A stretch of DNA of 64,000 nt from Haloterrigena sp. H1 (lineage in GTDB: Archaea > Halobacteriota > Halobacteria > Halobacteriales > Natrialbaceae), in NCBI RefSeq assembly GCF_005938085.1, contig NZ_SMZK01000001.1, positions 1,054,001 to 1,118,000 on the forward strand. Reading direction: 5' to 3'. The position numbers and the translations under genes were made by a program. The notes under the pieces were generated by a model that was not told the origin of the DNA, did no database searches, and saw nothing but the letters and a program-made list of their open reading frames with translations. Below, one piece after another: positions 24,811 to 34,130 of the stretch (position 1 is the stretch's first letter; every line of letters begins with the position of its first letter).

Positions 24811-25018
24811 CGCGTCGACAACGGCTTCGCCCAATACGGTCTGCCGTCACGATGTCCCGGCCCGACCGCAGGACGGTCGCGGTTACACTGGAACTGACTG
24901 ACAGTAGCCAGGGCTCCATCGATGCACCGCTATTTGCCCCGCGGTGAAAACTGGAACCAACGCGCGTTCGACCTCGTCAGTATCGGTTTCGAAAAACAAC
25001 AGAATTTGGCGGGCCGCG

Positions 25019-25984
25019 TTACTCCTCTGCGCCTTCGAGCTCTTCGACGATCTCGTCGGCATCGACGTCGGCGTCCTCGAGGGCCTCCTCGATGTCGCCG
25101 CCGCCCATACCGCCCATGCCGCCCATCATACCGCCCATGCCCATGCCACCCATGCCGTCGATGACTTCCTGGACGATGACGCGGTCGACACCGACCTTCT
25201 CGATGATGTCCTGACCGATCTGCTGTTTGCCCATCATCCACTGCTGGTTCATGGTCATCTGGGGCGTCGACTCGAGGTAGAGCGTCTCCTTCTCGACGGT
25301 TTCGGTCTCGAACTCGGGCTCGGCGTCCTCGTCGTCTTCGTCGGGCTCGACGGGGACTTCCTCTTCGACTTCGTCCGTCTCGATCCAGAGTTCGGGCTCC
25401 ATCCCGAGGTACATTTCGAAGAGGCCGGCAGCCTGCTGTTCGCGGTCGTCGACCTCGTCAAGAATCTCGTACTCGTACTCGACGTCGTCACCCGCGAGCG
25501 GGTGGTTGAAGTCGACACGGGCGCGGCCGCCTATGATCGTGCTGATATAACCCTGCTGGCCGTCGATCTGCACGTTCGCACCGGGGTAGCGGTCGTCCTC
25601 GTCGATCTTCTCGGCGCTGACGGTCTGGACGTCGTCGGGGTCGTACTCGCCGAAGGCGTCCTCGGCGGGAATCGTCACGCTGCCGGAGTCGCCGGGTTCG
25701 GAGCCGACGAGTGCGTCCTCGACGCCCTCGAAGATATGGCCCTCGCCCAGCACGATCGTTCGTGGCTTGAACTCCTGACCCTGATCGTCGACACCCTCTT
25801 CCTCGGCGACCTCGGGATCGGTCGTGTCGACCAGCTGTTCATCCTCGACAGTGTAGGCGGTGTACTCGAGTTCGACGAAGTCGCCTTGCTGAAGCCCGTC
25901 GGCTTCGTCGGCGGCTTCCTCGGCTACTGCTTCGTCGACGTCATCGGCCTGCTCGTCGAGCTCGGCCTCTTGATCCTCAGTCAT
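25019..25984 (-). CDS. FKBP-type peptidyl-prolyl isomerase (SlyD-like)
   Basis: A 321-residue FKBP. After an acidic lead of about 35 residues comes the FKBP/IF domain (GDFVELEYTAY, TIVLGEGHIFEGVEDAL, VTIPAEDAFGEY), followed by an insert-in-flap region (FNHPLAGDD), as in SlyD-type isomerases and chaperones. The C-terminal half is extended and carries a Met/Gly-rich run near residues 277-297 (GMGGMGMGGMMGGMGG) before a DIEEALED tail. Such runs occur in metal-binding chaperones and chaperonins. The start is the ATG at 25982-25984; upstream in-frame sequence is non-acidic and was excluded. Family role: folding helper in the cytoplasm. Confidence 0.9.
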   Translation of the reverse strand: MTEDQEAELDEQADDVDEAVAEEAADEADGLQQGDFVELEYTAYTVEDEQLVDTTDPEVAEEEGVDDQGQEFKPRTIVLGEGHIFEGVEDALVGSEPGDSGSVTIPAEDAFGEYDPDDVQTVSAEKIDEDDRYPGANVQIDGQQGYISTIIGGRARVDFNHPLAGDDVEYEYEILDEVDDREQQAAGLFEMYLGMEPELWIETDEVEEEVPVEPDEDDEDAEPEFETETVEKETLYLESTPQMTMNQQWMMGKQQIGQDIIEKVGVDRVIVQEVIDGMGGMGMGGMMGGMGGMGGGDIEEALEDADVDADEIVEELEGAEE

Positions 25985-26072
25985 ACGTTGTACGTCCGCC
26001 CGTCTACATTTAAGTACGACGTTTTCGAGCGAGAGCGACCGATACTTACGACCGTGTTCCGTCCCCACGGGC

Positions 26073-26615
26073 ATGTACGAGGTCGAAGTGAAGATCCCCG
26101 CCGAGCTCGAGGCCGTCCGTGACCGTCTCGAGGCGCTCGAGGCAACGCGACGTGGCTCGGTCGTGCAGGCAGACACCTACTACAACGCGCCACATCGCGA
26201 TTTCGCCGAGACCGACGAGGCGTTGCGGATTCGCTCGGAGCGCCCCGCCGACGGCCCCGAGGAAACCCACGTCACCTACAAAGGTCCCCTCGTCGACGAG
26301 GAGACGAAGACCCGCGAGGAGTTCGAAACTGGGGTCGAAAACGACGAGACGATCGATGCCATCCTGACGAGCCTCGGCTTCGAAGCCACCGCGACCGTGC
26401 GCAAGGACCGTGAGCGCTTCTCGCTCAATGGGTACACCGTCACCCTCGATTCGGTCGACGGCGTCGGCGAGTACGTCGAGGTCGAGACCGAGGTCGCGGA
26501 CGAATCGAACCTCGAGACCGCCCGCGAGGGTGCCTATGACGTCCTCGAGCGACTGGGGCACGATCCCGACGACCAGTTACAGACGTCGTATCTGGGCCTG
26601 CTGCTCGAGTCCTGA
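26073..26615 (+). CDS. CYTH-domain (CyaB/ThTPase-like) phosphatase or cyclase
   Basis: A 180-residue CYTH protein. The EVEVK motif at residues 3-7 and later TYYNAPHRDF, LRIRSE and YKGPLVD elements are standard tunnel residues binding triphosphates and divalent metal. Family members are class IV adenylate cyclases, thiamine triphosphatases or inorganic triphosphatases. Archaeal members are mostly annotated CyaB-like, without proof of cAMP formation. The gene is transcribed divergently from the FKBP gene with 88 bp between starts. Confidence 0.88.
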   Translation: MYEVEVKIPAELEAVRDRLEALEATRRGSVVQADTYYNAPHRDFAETDEALRIRSERPADGPEETHVTYKGPLVDEETKTREEFETGVENDETIDAILTSLGFEATATVRKDRERFSLNGYTVTLDSVDGVGEYVEVETEVADESNLETAREGAYDVLERLGHDPDDQLQTSYLGLLLES

Positions 26616-26721
26616 GCGATCGCCCCTCCCTCGATTCGCGGCCATCGAATAACCAGCAAGCATTTTCTGACCCGTATCTGTTTCCGCAAGTTATAGAACC
26701 ACGCTCGCTCAAGTGCCGACA

Positions 26722-27927
26722 ATGAGCGAGCGGAACATTCGGATCGAATCTATCGACCGGCAAGCGGTCGAGGATCAGGAGGTCGAAATCGTCGAACGAA
26801 AGGGCATTGGCCATCCCGACTCCATCTGTGACGGGATCGCCGAGAGCGTCGCTGGGGCGCTCGCCCGCGAGTATCTCGACCGCGTCGGCGAAGTGTTACA
26901 CTTCAACACCGACGAGACGCAACTCGTTGCCGGCGAAGCCGCACCTGCGTTCGGCGGCGGCGAGGTCGTCGACCCCATCTATCTGCTGATCGTCGGCCGC
27001 GCGACCAAACACTACGACGGCCAGGCCATCCCCGCCGAGACGATCGCCCTGCGGGCCGCCCGCGAGTACCTCGAGTCCGAGATTCCCCAGCTGACCGTCG
27101 GCGAGGATATCGTCGTCGACGTCAAACTCGGCGAGGGCAGCGGCGACCTCCAGGAGGTCTTCGGCGAGGACGAAGTGAGCGTCCCGATGGCAAACGACAC
27201 CAGCTTCGGTGTCGGCCACGCGCCACTGACCGAAACCGAACAGATCGTCCTCGAGGCCGAGCGCCGACTGAACGGAGAGTATGCTGACGAAAACCCCGAA
27301 CTCGGTCCGGACGTGAAGATCATGGGTAAACGCGAGGGCGACACGATCGACGTCACCGTTGCCGCGGCGATGGTCGACGAGTACATCGCGGACATGGACG
27401 CCTACGTCGAGGCCGTCGAGTCCGTTCGGGAGTTCGTCGACGGCGTCGCCCGCGAACACACCGACCGCGAGGTCAACGTCCACGTCAATACGGCCGACGA
27501 CTACGAGGAGGGGTCGATCTACCTGACCGTCACCGGCACGTCCGCCGAGCAGGGCGACGACGGCTCCGTCGGTCGGGGCAACCGCGCCAACGGGCTCATC
27601 ACGCCCAACCGCTCGATGTCGATGGAAGCGACCAGCGGAAAGAACCCGGTCAACCACATCGGGAAGATCTACAACCTCCTCTCGACGGAGATCGCCGAGA
27701 GCGTCGTCGACGAGGTCGATGGCATCCGTGACCTGCGCGTTCGGCTGCTCTCCCAGATCGGCCGTCCGATCGACCAGCCTCACGTCGCCGACGTCCACCT
27801 CGTCACCGACGACGGCGTCGCGATTTCCGACGTCGACGCCGATGTCGAAGCGATCGTCGACCGGGAACTCGCCGACGTCACCGAGATCACCCGCAGCGTG
27901 ATCGAGGGCGACCTCACGACGTTCTAA
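26722..27927 (+). CDS. mat: S-adenosylmethionine synthetase, archaeal type
   Basis: A 401-residue archaeal MAT family member. The archaeal signatures GHPDSICDG and [11 protein letters not shown] near the N-terminus, the [13 protein letters not shown] segment and [12 protein letters not shown] later are intact. It makes SAM from methionine and ATP, releasing phosphate and pyrophosphate. The ATG at 26722 was preferred over the GTG at 26713, which adds only three residues; a TATA-like TTATAGAA lies about 30 bases upstream. A T-rich stretch after the stop (27932-27936) may end the transcript. Confidence 0.96.
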   Translation: MSERNIRIESIDRQAVEDQEVEIVERKGIGHPDSICDGIAESVAGALAREYLDRVGEVLHFNTDETQLVAGEAAPAFGGGEVVDPIYLLIVGRATKHYDGQAIPAETIALRAAREYLESEIPQLTVGEDIVVDVKLGEGSGDLQEVFGEDEVSVPMANDTSFGVGHAPLTETEQIVLEAERRLNGEYADENPELGPDVKIMGKREGDTIDVTVAAAMVDEYIADMDAYVEAVESVREFVDGVAREHTDREVNVHVNTADDYEEGSIYLTVTGTSAEQGDDGSVGRGNRANGLITPNRSMSMEATSGKNPVNHIGKIYNLLSTEIAESVVDEVDGIRDLRVRLLSQIGRPIDQPHVADVHLVTDDGVAISDVDADVEAIVDRELADVTEITRSVIEGDLTTF

Positions 27928-27930
27928 GCC

Positions 27931-27937
27931 GTTTTTC
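27931..27937 (+). terminator. T-rich terminator after the SAM synthetase gene
   Basis: GTTTTTC begins 4 bases after the TAA stop at 27925-27927. Archaeal termination often needs only a T-run, so this is plausible though short. Confidence 0.4.
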
Positions 27938-28090
27938 TATCGCGCTTTCCGACACTGTCCGGGTTCTCTCGTGTCCACCGGTATCGGCCCGAAACCGGCA
28001 CGACTGGTGTGATGTCGGAATAATCAAGCACTGGTCCCGTGTACGGCGGTACGAACCGCGCGTCTCCAGTGACCACGTCTAATAGTATCA

Positions 28091-29350
28091 GTGTCCGACT
28101 CGAGTCGTCGTTCCACCACCCGTTCGGTCGTTTACGCCGTCGTCGCGAGTACCTTCTTCGTCGGCTTTGGCGGCGGCGTCGTCTTTCCAATCCTGCCGAA
28201 CCTCGGTGAGGTGCTGGGGATTTCGGCGTTCATGGTCGGCGTCATCCTCTCCGCGAACCGCTGGACACGGCTGTTCGCGAACGCGCCGGCCGGCGTGCTC
28301 GTCGATCGGATCGGTACCCGAAAACCGTTCGTCGCAGGGCTAGCCATCGAGGGAGCGGCGACCGCGGGCTACGTGGTCGCGATCACCTCCTCGATGCCCG
28401 AGGTCTGGTTCGTTCTCGCCCGAATCATGTGGGGGGTCGGCAGCGCGCTCGTGTTCGCGACGGCATATACGATCACCGCCGACGTCAGCGAGGCCAGTTC
28501 GCGCGGGACAAGCATGGGCATCGTCCGGGCCGGGATCACGTTCGGGTTCCCCGCCGGGATGGTGCTGGGCGGAATCGTCAGCGAAGTCTACAGCAACGTC
28601 GCCGCGTTCGTCCTCGCAGCTGCCTTCGCCGGCCTCGCGAGTATCATTGCGTACTTCATCGTTCCCGAAACCCACGTCGACAGCCCCGACTCGTCGGTCA
28701 CACCGTGGGACGTCGAAACGACCCTGCCCGCGTTGACCATCGGGCTGGTCAACTTCGGGCTCTACTTCGCGTACTTCGGCGTGCTGTTCTCGACACTCGT
28801 GTTGTACCTCGAGGCCGAGTCGATGACGCTCGCGCTCGACGTCGCTGGGTTCGGCATCGACTACGGCGAACAGGGTACCTCCGGGCTCTTGATGGCCGTC
28901 TCGGCGCTATCGGGAGCCGTCTTTACGATCTCCGGGGGGAAGCTCAGCGACAGCCTCGGTGCTCGCGTGCCAATCCTGCTGGCCTTTCTCGTGACGAGCT
29001 GTACCGGCTTCGCAGTCCTGACGCTCGCACCCTCGCTTGCGATCGTCGTCTCCGGCTGTGTACTGATCGGCGCGGGACAGGGCGGCGTCGGCGGCCCCCT
29101 GACTGCCCTGCTCGCGGATCTCACGCCCGAGGAACGCATGGGGCGGGCGATGGGGACCAACAACGTCTTCGGCGACGTCGGTGGTGCGCTCGGCCCGCTG
29201 ATCTCATTACCATTTGCCAACGTAATCGGCTTCGACGTGCTGTACGCACTCAGCGCCATCATTCCGCTACTGGCCGGTGTAGTGCTCGTCGTCGGAATCT
29301 ATACCTACACCGGCAGTCTCAGTCCGACGGTCGAAGAGTCGATCATCTGA
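28091..29350 (+). CDS. Major facilitator superfamily transporter
   Basis: A 419-residue MFS carrier with 12 hydrophobic segments. The conserved loop 2-3 motif appears as NRWTRLFANAPAGVLVDRIGTRKP, near residue 55. A second similar loop (GGKLSDSLGARVP) follows in the C-terminal half, after a GIDYGEQGTSG loop. The family moves drugs, sugars or organic acids with proton or sodium ions; no substrate is indicated. The start is GTG at 28091; upstream A/T-rich sequence near 28079-28089 lies immediately before it, so a leaderless transcript is possible only with a TATA farther up. Confidence 0.85.
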   Translation: MSDSSRRSTTRSVVYAVVASTFFVGFGGGVVFPILPNLGEVLGISAFMVGVILSANRWTRLFANAPAGVLVDRIGTRKPFVAGLAIEGAATAGYVVAITSSMPEVWFVLARIMWGVGSALVFATAYTITADVSEASSRGTSMGIVRAGITFGFPAGMVLGGIVSEVYSNVAAFVLAAAFAGLASIIAYFIVPETHVDSPDSSVTPWDVETTLPALTIGLVNFGLYFAYFGVLFSTLVLYLEAESMTLALDVAGFGIDYGEQGTSGLLMAVSALSGAVFTISGGKLSDSLGARVPILLAFLVTSCTGFAVLTLAPSLAIVVSGCVLIGAGQGGVGGPLTALLADLTPEERMGRAMGTNNVFGDVGGALGPLISLPFANVIGFDVLYALSAIIPLLAGVVLVVGIYTYTGSLSPTVEESII

Positions 29351-29447
29351 GACGGGGGGCGCGTGGTAGTCGCCGGTCGCTCTCGTCTGCTCGAGACCGA
29401 TACGGACCTCGTAATCCCCTTATAGCCCCAACCGTCTATCACAGTCC

Positions 29448-30626
29448 ATGCACCCCCCGGGAGCCGATACCGTCCTCGTCCGTCATGGGGACGTCAACAC
29501 CAAGAGCAACAGCGTCAAGCGGTACATGGAGGGACTCCTCGTCGACAACATCGAGGCCCTCCTCGCTGACCGCTCGATTCCCGGCGAGGTCGAACGCCGG
29601 TGGAACCGACCGTTGATTCACACGAGCGAAGACGCGATCGAGGACGCAACCGCGGCCGTCACGGACGCCTTCGGCGTCGTCTCCGCGAGTCCCGCTCTGG
29701 TCGTCAGCACCGAGAAAGCACGGATCATCGAAGCCCTCGAGGAGACCGCCCGCGCGTGCTACGACGGCGGGACGTTCGCCATCGATGCCCGTCGTGCCGA
29801 CAAGACCCTTCCCTACGATAGTGAGGACCTCGCCCGCGAGGGCGGCACTGCGATCTGGGAGGCCGTCGAAGACGACTTCGAGCCCGAGGTCGACCTGGAC
29901 GACCCCGATCTGACCTTTGGCGTCGAAGTTCGCGAGGATCTATCCTTCATCTATCTCGAGACGGTCCCTGGCCCAGGCGGGCTGCCGCTCGGATCCCAGG
30001 AGCCGGTCATCGCGTTGGTCAGCGGCGGCATCGACTCGCCGGTCGCGGCCTACGAGATGATGCGCCGCGGCAGTCCGGTCGTCCCGGCCTACGTCGACCT
30101 CGGCGATTACGGCGGCATCGACCACGAGGCCCGCGCCATGGAGACCGTCCGGATCCTCTCGACGTACGCACCCAACTTCGACATGCAGGTCTACCGGATT
30201 CCGGGCGGCGAAACGGTCGATCTGCTGGTCAGCGAGATGCAGCAGGGACGGATGCTCTCCCTGCGTCGGTTCTTCTACCGCGCCGCCGAGACACTGGCCG
30301 AGCGCGTCGACGCCAACGCCGTCGTCACCGGCGAGGCGGCGGGTCAGAAGTCCAGCCAGACGATCCGAAATCTCGGCGTCACCAGCCGTGCCACGCGGCT
30401 CCCGATCCACCGGCCACTGCTCACGTGGGACAAAGCGGACATCGTCGCGAAAGCCCGCGAGATCGGTACCTACACCGACTCGACGATCGACGCCGGCTGC
30501 AATCGGGTCACCCCCGACCGCGTCGAAACCAACGCCCGCCTCGAGCCGCTCCTGAGCGCCGAACCAGACGACATTTTCGAGCGCGCCGCGGACGCGGCCG
30601 CAGACGCGACGCTGGTCACGCCCTAA
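29448..30626 (+). CDS. thiI: tRNA 4-thiouridine synthase ThiI (short form)
   Basis: A 392-residue ThiI. The N-terminal THUMP region (residues about 60-165) precedes an AANH-type PP-loop ATPase with VSGGIDSPVAAYEMM (near residue 188). The catalytic rhodanese domain of long bacterial ThiI is absent, as usual in archaea, so sulfur transfer is likely to use another donor and an internal cysteine. It makes 4-thiouridine at position 8 of tRNA. The start ATG follows 97 bp after the MFS gene on the same strand. Confidence 0.93.
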   Translation: MHPPGADTVLVRHGDVNTKSNSVKRYMEGLLVDNIEALLADRSIPGEVERRWNRPLIHTSEDAIEDATAAVTDAFGVVSASPALVVSTEKARIIEALEETARACYDGGTFAIDARRADKTLPYDSEDLAREGGTAIWEAVEDDFEPEVDLDDPDLTFGVEVREDLSFIYLETVPGPGGLPLGSQEPVIALVSGGIDSPVAAYEMMRRGSPVVPAYVDLGDYGGIDHEARAMETVRILSTYAPNFDMQVYRIPGGETVDLLVSEMQQGRMLSLRRFFYRAAETLAERVDANAVVTGEAAGQKSSQTIRNLGVTSRATRLPIHRPLLTWDKADIVAKAREIGTYTDSTIDAGCNRVTPDRVETNARLEPLLSAEPDDIFERAADAAADATLVTP

Positions 30627-30707
30627 TTCTGGAGTCTACGAAGCGGAGCCGATAGACCGAAAAGAAAAATCAGACCCTCGAGAGGGATCAACTGCCGATT
30701 GCGCGCG

Positions 30708-31751
30708 TTACGTGTAGGACAGCTCTAGGTCGCGGGCGCGCTCGAGGAGGTCCTCGTCGTAGTACTCCTCGGTCTGTGCGGGGCGGGTCTCGTCGATCGC
30801 ACGGACCTGCTGGACCGTGTTGCGGAAGACCTTGAACGTCGCTTCGTCGACCATCTGGCCGTCGAGGGTGACCGCGCCGGTGCCTTCCGCCTTGGCCTCG
30901 TTGAAGCGTTCGATCTTGCTCACGTCACGCTCGAGTTCCTCGGGCGTGGGCATGTGGACGGTGTTTGCCTGAATCGTCTGCTTGGGGTACAGCGACCAGG
31001 AGCCGTCGAGGCCGAGGTGAGCTTCGTGTTCGACCTGGTCGGCGTAGGCGTCGGCGTTGTAGTAGGTCAAGCCGGCGCGTTCCTTGAACAGGTCGTCGAA
31101 TGGGCCGCCGATACAGAGCAGGTCGGCAGCGCTGGCTTCGTTCGAGAGAGCCTCGAGCAGCCCGTCCCAGCGTGGGCGACCGTCTCCGAGGTCACGCGCA
31201 CCCAGTTCGGCCGCGTAGTCGACGGGGCCGAAGACGAGGGCGGTGAGCCGGGAGTCTTCGCCGAATTTGGAGATTTCACGGAGGTCCGAGCGGGCACGGC
31301 CGGTCTCGATGATGATCGAGAGTCGGATCGAGCCATCGGCGAAGCCGTGTTCGGCCTCGGCGTCGGCAACGGCTTCGGCAGCGCGTTTGACGTCCTCGAC
31401 GCGGCCAACCTTGGGGACGACGACGCCGTCGATCTCGTCGCCGATTTCGCCGACGAGCTGGTCGATCTGTTCGCGACCGCGGTCACGGAAGGAGGCGTCC
31501 TCGTAGCTCCACTCGACGCGGGGCCAGATCTCGCCGGGGAAGTCGTAGTCCGGGACGAGATCGATCGTGTTCTCGAGGCCCTCGTCTTTCATGTTCGGCG
31601 CGGTGCCGTCTTCCATGTCGGGGACGAGCCAGTCGGGTGCCTGGAAGCCCTCGGCCTCGAGGCCCGAGCGCAGATACTTCGCGGAGTCGTCTTTCGGAAC
31701 GGCGGCCGGTGCAGTCTGGAACGTACGGCAGAGTCGAATGTCGTCAGTCAT
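30708..31751 (-). CDS. mcl: Beta-methylmalyl-CoA lyase (HpcH/HpaI family)
   Basis: A 347-residue TIM-barrel CoA lyase of the CitE/HpcH family. Metal and substrate residues lie in the VPDMEDGT segment near residue 43, VVVPKVG, and IIETGRARSDLREI; a FGPVDYAAELG segment follows. In the methylaspartate cycle it cleaves beta-methylmalyl-CoA to glyoxylate and propionyl-CoA and may also use malyl-CoA. It is the last gene of the leftward operon after mesaconyl-CoA hydratase, 47 bp downstream. Assignment rests on both family and context. Confidence 0.9.
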   Translation of the reverse strand: MTDDIRLCRTFQTAPAAVPKDDSAKYLRSGLEAEGFQAPDWLVPDMEDGTAPNMKDEGLENTIDLVPDYDFPGEIWPRVEWSYEDASFRDRGREQIDQLVGEIGDEIDGVVVPKVGRVEDVKRAAEAVADAEAEHGFADGSIRLSIIIETGRARSDLREISKFGEDSRLTALVFGPVDYAAELGARDLGDGRPRWDGLLEALSNEASAADLLCIGGPFDDLFKERAGLTYYNADAYADQVEHEAHLGLDGSWSLYPKQTIQANTVHMPTPEELERDVSKIERFNEAKAEGTGAVTLDGQMVDEATFKVFRNTVQQVRAIDETRPAQTEEYYDEDLLERARDLELSYT

Positions 31752-31798
31752 GATTTGAATTGGTAGTCGTCTGCGGTCGTTTGTAACGATCGATCGTG

Positions 31799-32863
31799 TT
31801 AGTTAGAACGCTTTCGAATCTCCGCGGTTCGCGTTCCCGAGTAGACAGGTTCGTCGTCCTGGTTGAACGCGATGTGTTCGAAGGTGACGGTGCCGGCCTC
31901 GTCGCTCGAGGCGTCGTCTTCGGCCTCGAGGACGCGCGTGAACGCGTAGACAGTGTCACCGACGGCGACGAACGTGTGGAACGACTCGTCGTCGAAGCCG
32001 ACTTCGCGCCAGGTCTGCTCGTCCGAGCGAGCGTGGCCGAGCGCCGTCGAGCGGGTCACGTCGCCGTAGGTGACGATGTCGCCGGATGGCGAGTCGGACA
32101 TCACGTCGACGTTGTGGTGCTGTTTGGCCGTGTTGAGCGTCGCCAGCGGTAGCGAGGCGACAGTCACGTCGTCCTGCGTGCGGCCGCGTTCGTGGCGGTA
32201 GGCGACGGCGGCGTTTTCGTCGTCGGCTTCCTTGAGCGCCGCGACGAAGTCCTCGAAGTAGCCACCCTCGGGGGTGATGAACTCGTCGGGGAGGTCGGGT
32301 CCGTCGTCTTCCTCCTCGGCAGCGGCGGCACCGCTCCCGTCGGTGGCGACGGGGTCGCGACGCGGGATCATGTTGGTGCGCTCGTAGGAACACAGCACCT
32401 CGCCGGTTTCGGCGTCTTTCCCGCGAGTGCGCCACGAGACGATGCCGTACTCGGGTCGGGAACTCGAGGTAGCGCGGTTGACGACCTCGCTTTCGACGTG
32501 GAGTTCGGTACCGGTGTAGACCGGCGTGCCAGGGAACCGGACGTCGGTGCGACCGAGGAAGTAACCACCTTTCTCACTGAGGTCCTCGACGGTGATACCG
32601 AGCGTCGCCGCGGTCAGATAGTCGGGGTGGACCGGCGGCTCCTCGAAGCCCCGGGCCTCGGCGGCATCGGTTCGCCAGTAGGCGGGGTCGTGGTTGAGCG
32701 TCTGGCCCATCCACTGTTCGTTGCCGAACTGGGTGAGCGTCAGGCCGGGGTCGTGCTCGATGATATCGCCCTCTTCGAAGTCCTCGAAGCAGTTGCCCTT
32801 CTCTTTAGTTTCGACTTGCTCGAGTGCCTGTGCGAACGTATCGGGATCGGTCCAATCAGTCAT
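31799..32863 (-). CDS. mch: Mesaconyl-CoA hydratase (MaoC-type)
   Basis: A 354-residue double-hotdog MaoC-like hydratase with acidic composition. Active-site-type segments are seen in the N-terminal half (HPDYLTAATLGITVEDL with a nearby F-P-G-T-P) and the C-terminal half (GDIVTYGDVTRSTALGHAR). It hydrates mesaconyl-CoA to beta-methylmalyl-CoA in the methylaspartate cycle. An Ala/Glu/Asp-rich linker (GSGAAAAEEEDDGPD) joins the two halves. It overlaps the upstream lyase gene mal by 8 bases and leads to mcl. Confidence 0.92.
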   Translation of the reverse strand: MTDWTDPDTFAQALEQVETKEKGNCFEDFEEGDIIEHDPGLTLTQFGNEQWMGQTLNHDPAYWRTDAAEARGFEEPPVHPDYLTAATLGITVEDLSEKGGYFLGRTDVRFPGTPVYTGTELHVESEVVNRATSSSRPEYGIVSWRTRGKDAETGEVLCSYERTNMIPRRDPVATDGSGAAAAEEEDDGPDLPDEFITPEGGYFEDFVAALKEADDENAAVAYRHERGRTQDDVTVASLPLATLNTAKQHHNVDVMSDSPSGDIVTYGDVTRSTALGHARSDEQTWREVGFDDESFHTFVAVGDTVYAFTRVLEAEDDASSDEAGTVTFEHIAFNQDDEPVYSGTRTAEIRKRSN

Positions 32864-34130
32864 CTGCAGTCACCTCGTCAGTCTGTTGTGGCTGGTCGCG
32901 TGCTCGTCGTGCGATCGTTCGTCGCATCTCGTTTTCGACGATCATGTACCCCTCGTCGAAGCCCATGCCGGGCTTTGCGAGCACCTGCGCGGCGTTGGTC
33001 GCGAGTGCGACGTGAGCGCAGGCACGCGCGGAGGTTTCCGTTTCGTTGCAGGTCCCACCGAGGTAGGCCCGCGTGTCGGTGCCTTCGCAGTAGCGAACTG
33101 CCTGTCCGCTGCGGTGGATGCCACCGAGGTCGGGCGTCTTCACCTGCACGAGGTCGGCCGCGCCGGCGTCGACGAACGCCTGCACGTCCTCGAAGGTGTT
33201 ACACCACTCGTCGGCAACGATGTCGACGTCGACACCGGCGTCGGCGAGTCCCTCGCGGAGTTCGACCATCGCCGCGATCTGATCTTCGCGGTTGCCGACG
33301 TCCATCGGCCCCTCGATCTGAATCGGGTACGGTGCGGCGGCCTCCTCGAGCGCCGCGAAGTAGTCGACCACTTCGTCGCGGTCGTACGGCGCGCCGAAGA
33401 TCTCGCCGATCATCCCGTAGACGTCGATGTGGAAGCGCGGATCGTAGTCCTCGGGACCGAGTTCCTGGGACCGCTCGACGAGCCACTCGACGTACTCGAG
33501 TAAGGTCTCGCCGTTCTCGCCGATCTTCTCGACGCTGTTGATGAGCGCGTGGGGCAGGACCGGCACGCCCTTGATGAACATCTTCTCGGTGTTGGTGTAG
33601 CGGTCGTCGCCGGATTGGCCGAAGACGGGGACCGGCTCCGTCGCGGGCTCGGTGCCCAGCGCGTCGGCCATGACGTCCGTCTTCGTCGTGTTCTCGGCTT
33701 CGGCGGCTGCGCCAAGTAGGGCCTGCGAGACGCCGTAGCGGATCGCCGTGTGCAGGCGGTCGCCGTCGACCTCCATCTCCTCGAGCAACTCGGCGTTGTC
33801 GAGGAAGTCGGTGGCGTCGCGGCCCTCGAGTTCGTCGGCGACGGGGCCCTCGATGACGGGGGCGTACTCCTCGGCCTTGAAGAGCGGGTCGCGCCCGCCG
33901 GCACCGGAGTACTGGACCGCGGCACAGTCGCCGCGGGCGACGGTCCCGTCCGCGAGTTCGATGTCGACGATGATCGATTCGCCGGCCTGGCGAATCTCGT
34001 CGAAGCCGTCGGTGACCGGCACACCCTCGTAGGTGAAGCCGTCGTGTTCTGCTCCCTGCTTGATCGCGCGCTGGTCGTCGAAGAAGAACCCGGAGTAGCC
34101 GGGCGTTGCGTATATGCCTGTAATATTCAT
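32856..34130 (-). CDS. mal: Methylaspartate ammonia-lyase
   Basis: A 424-residue enolase-superfamily lyase closely following the clostridial enzyme. The catalytic acid/base pair of that family is present as H194 (LPHALIN) and K331 (VQVKTPDLGG), with the magnesium ligands near D236, E273 (QIEGPMD) and D307 (VADEW). It converts (2S,3S)-3-methylaspartate to mesaconate and ammonia. The ATG at 34128-34130 overlaps the glutamate mutase E stop by 4 bases; a longer upstream reading was rejected as Arg-rich shadow sequence. It is the third gene of the methylaspartate-cycle operon. Confidence 0.96.
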   Translation of the reverse strand: MNITGIYATPGYSGFFFDDQRAIKQGAEHDGFTYEGVPVTDGFDEIRQAGESIIVDIELADGTVARGDCAAVQYSGAGGRDPLFKAEEYAPVIEGPVADELEGRDATDFLDNAELLEEMEVDGDRLHTAIRYGVSQALLGAAAEAENTTKTDVMADALGTEPATEPVPVFGQSGDDRYTNTEKMFIKGVPVLPHALINSVEKIGENGETLLEYVEWLVERSQELGPEDYDPRFHIDVYGMIGEIFGAPYDRDEVVDYFAALEEAAAPYPIQIEGPMDVGNREDQIAAMVELREGLADAGVDVDIVADEWCNTFEDVQAFVDAGAADLVQVKTPDLGGIHRSGQAVRYCEGTDTRAYLGGTCNETETSARACAHVALATNAAQVLAKPGMGFDEGYMIVENEMRRTIARRARDQPQQTDEVTADD

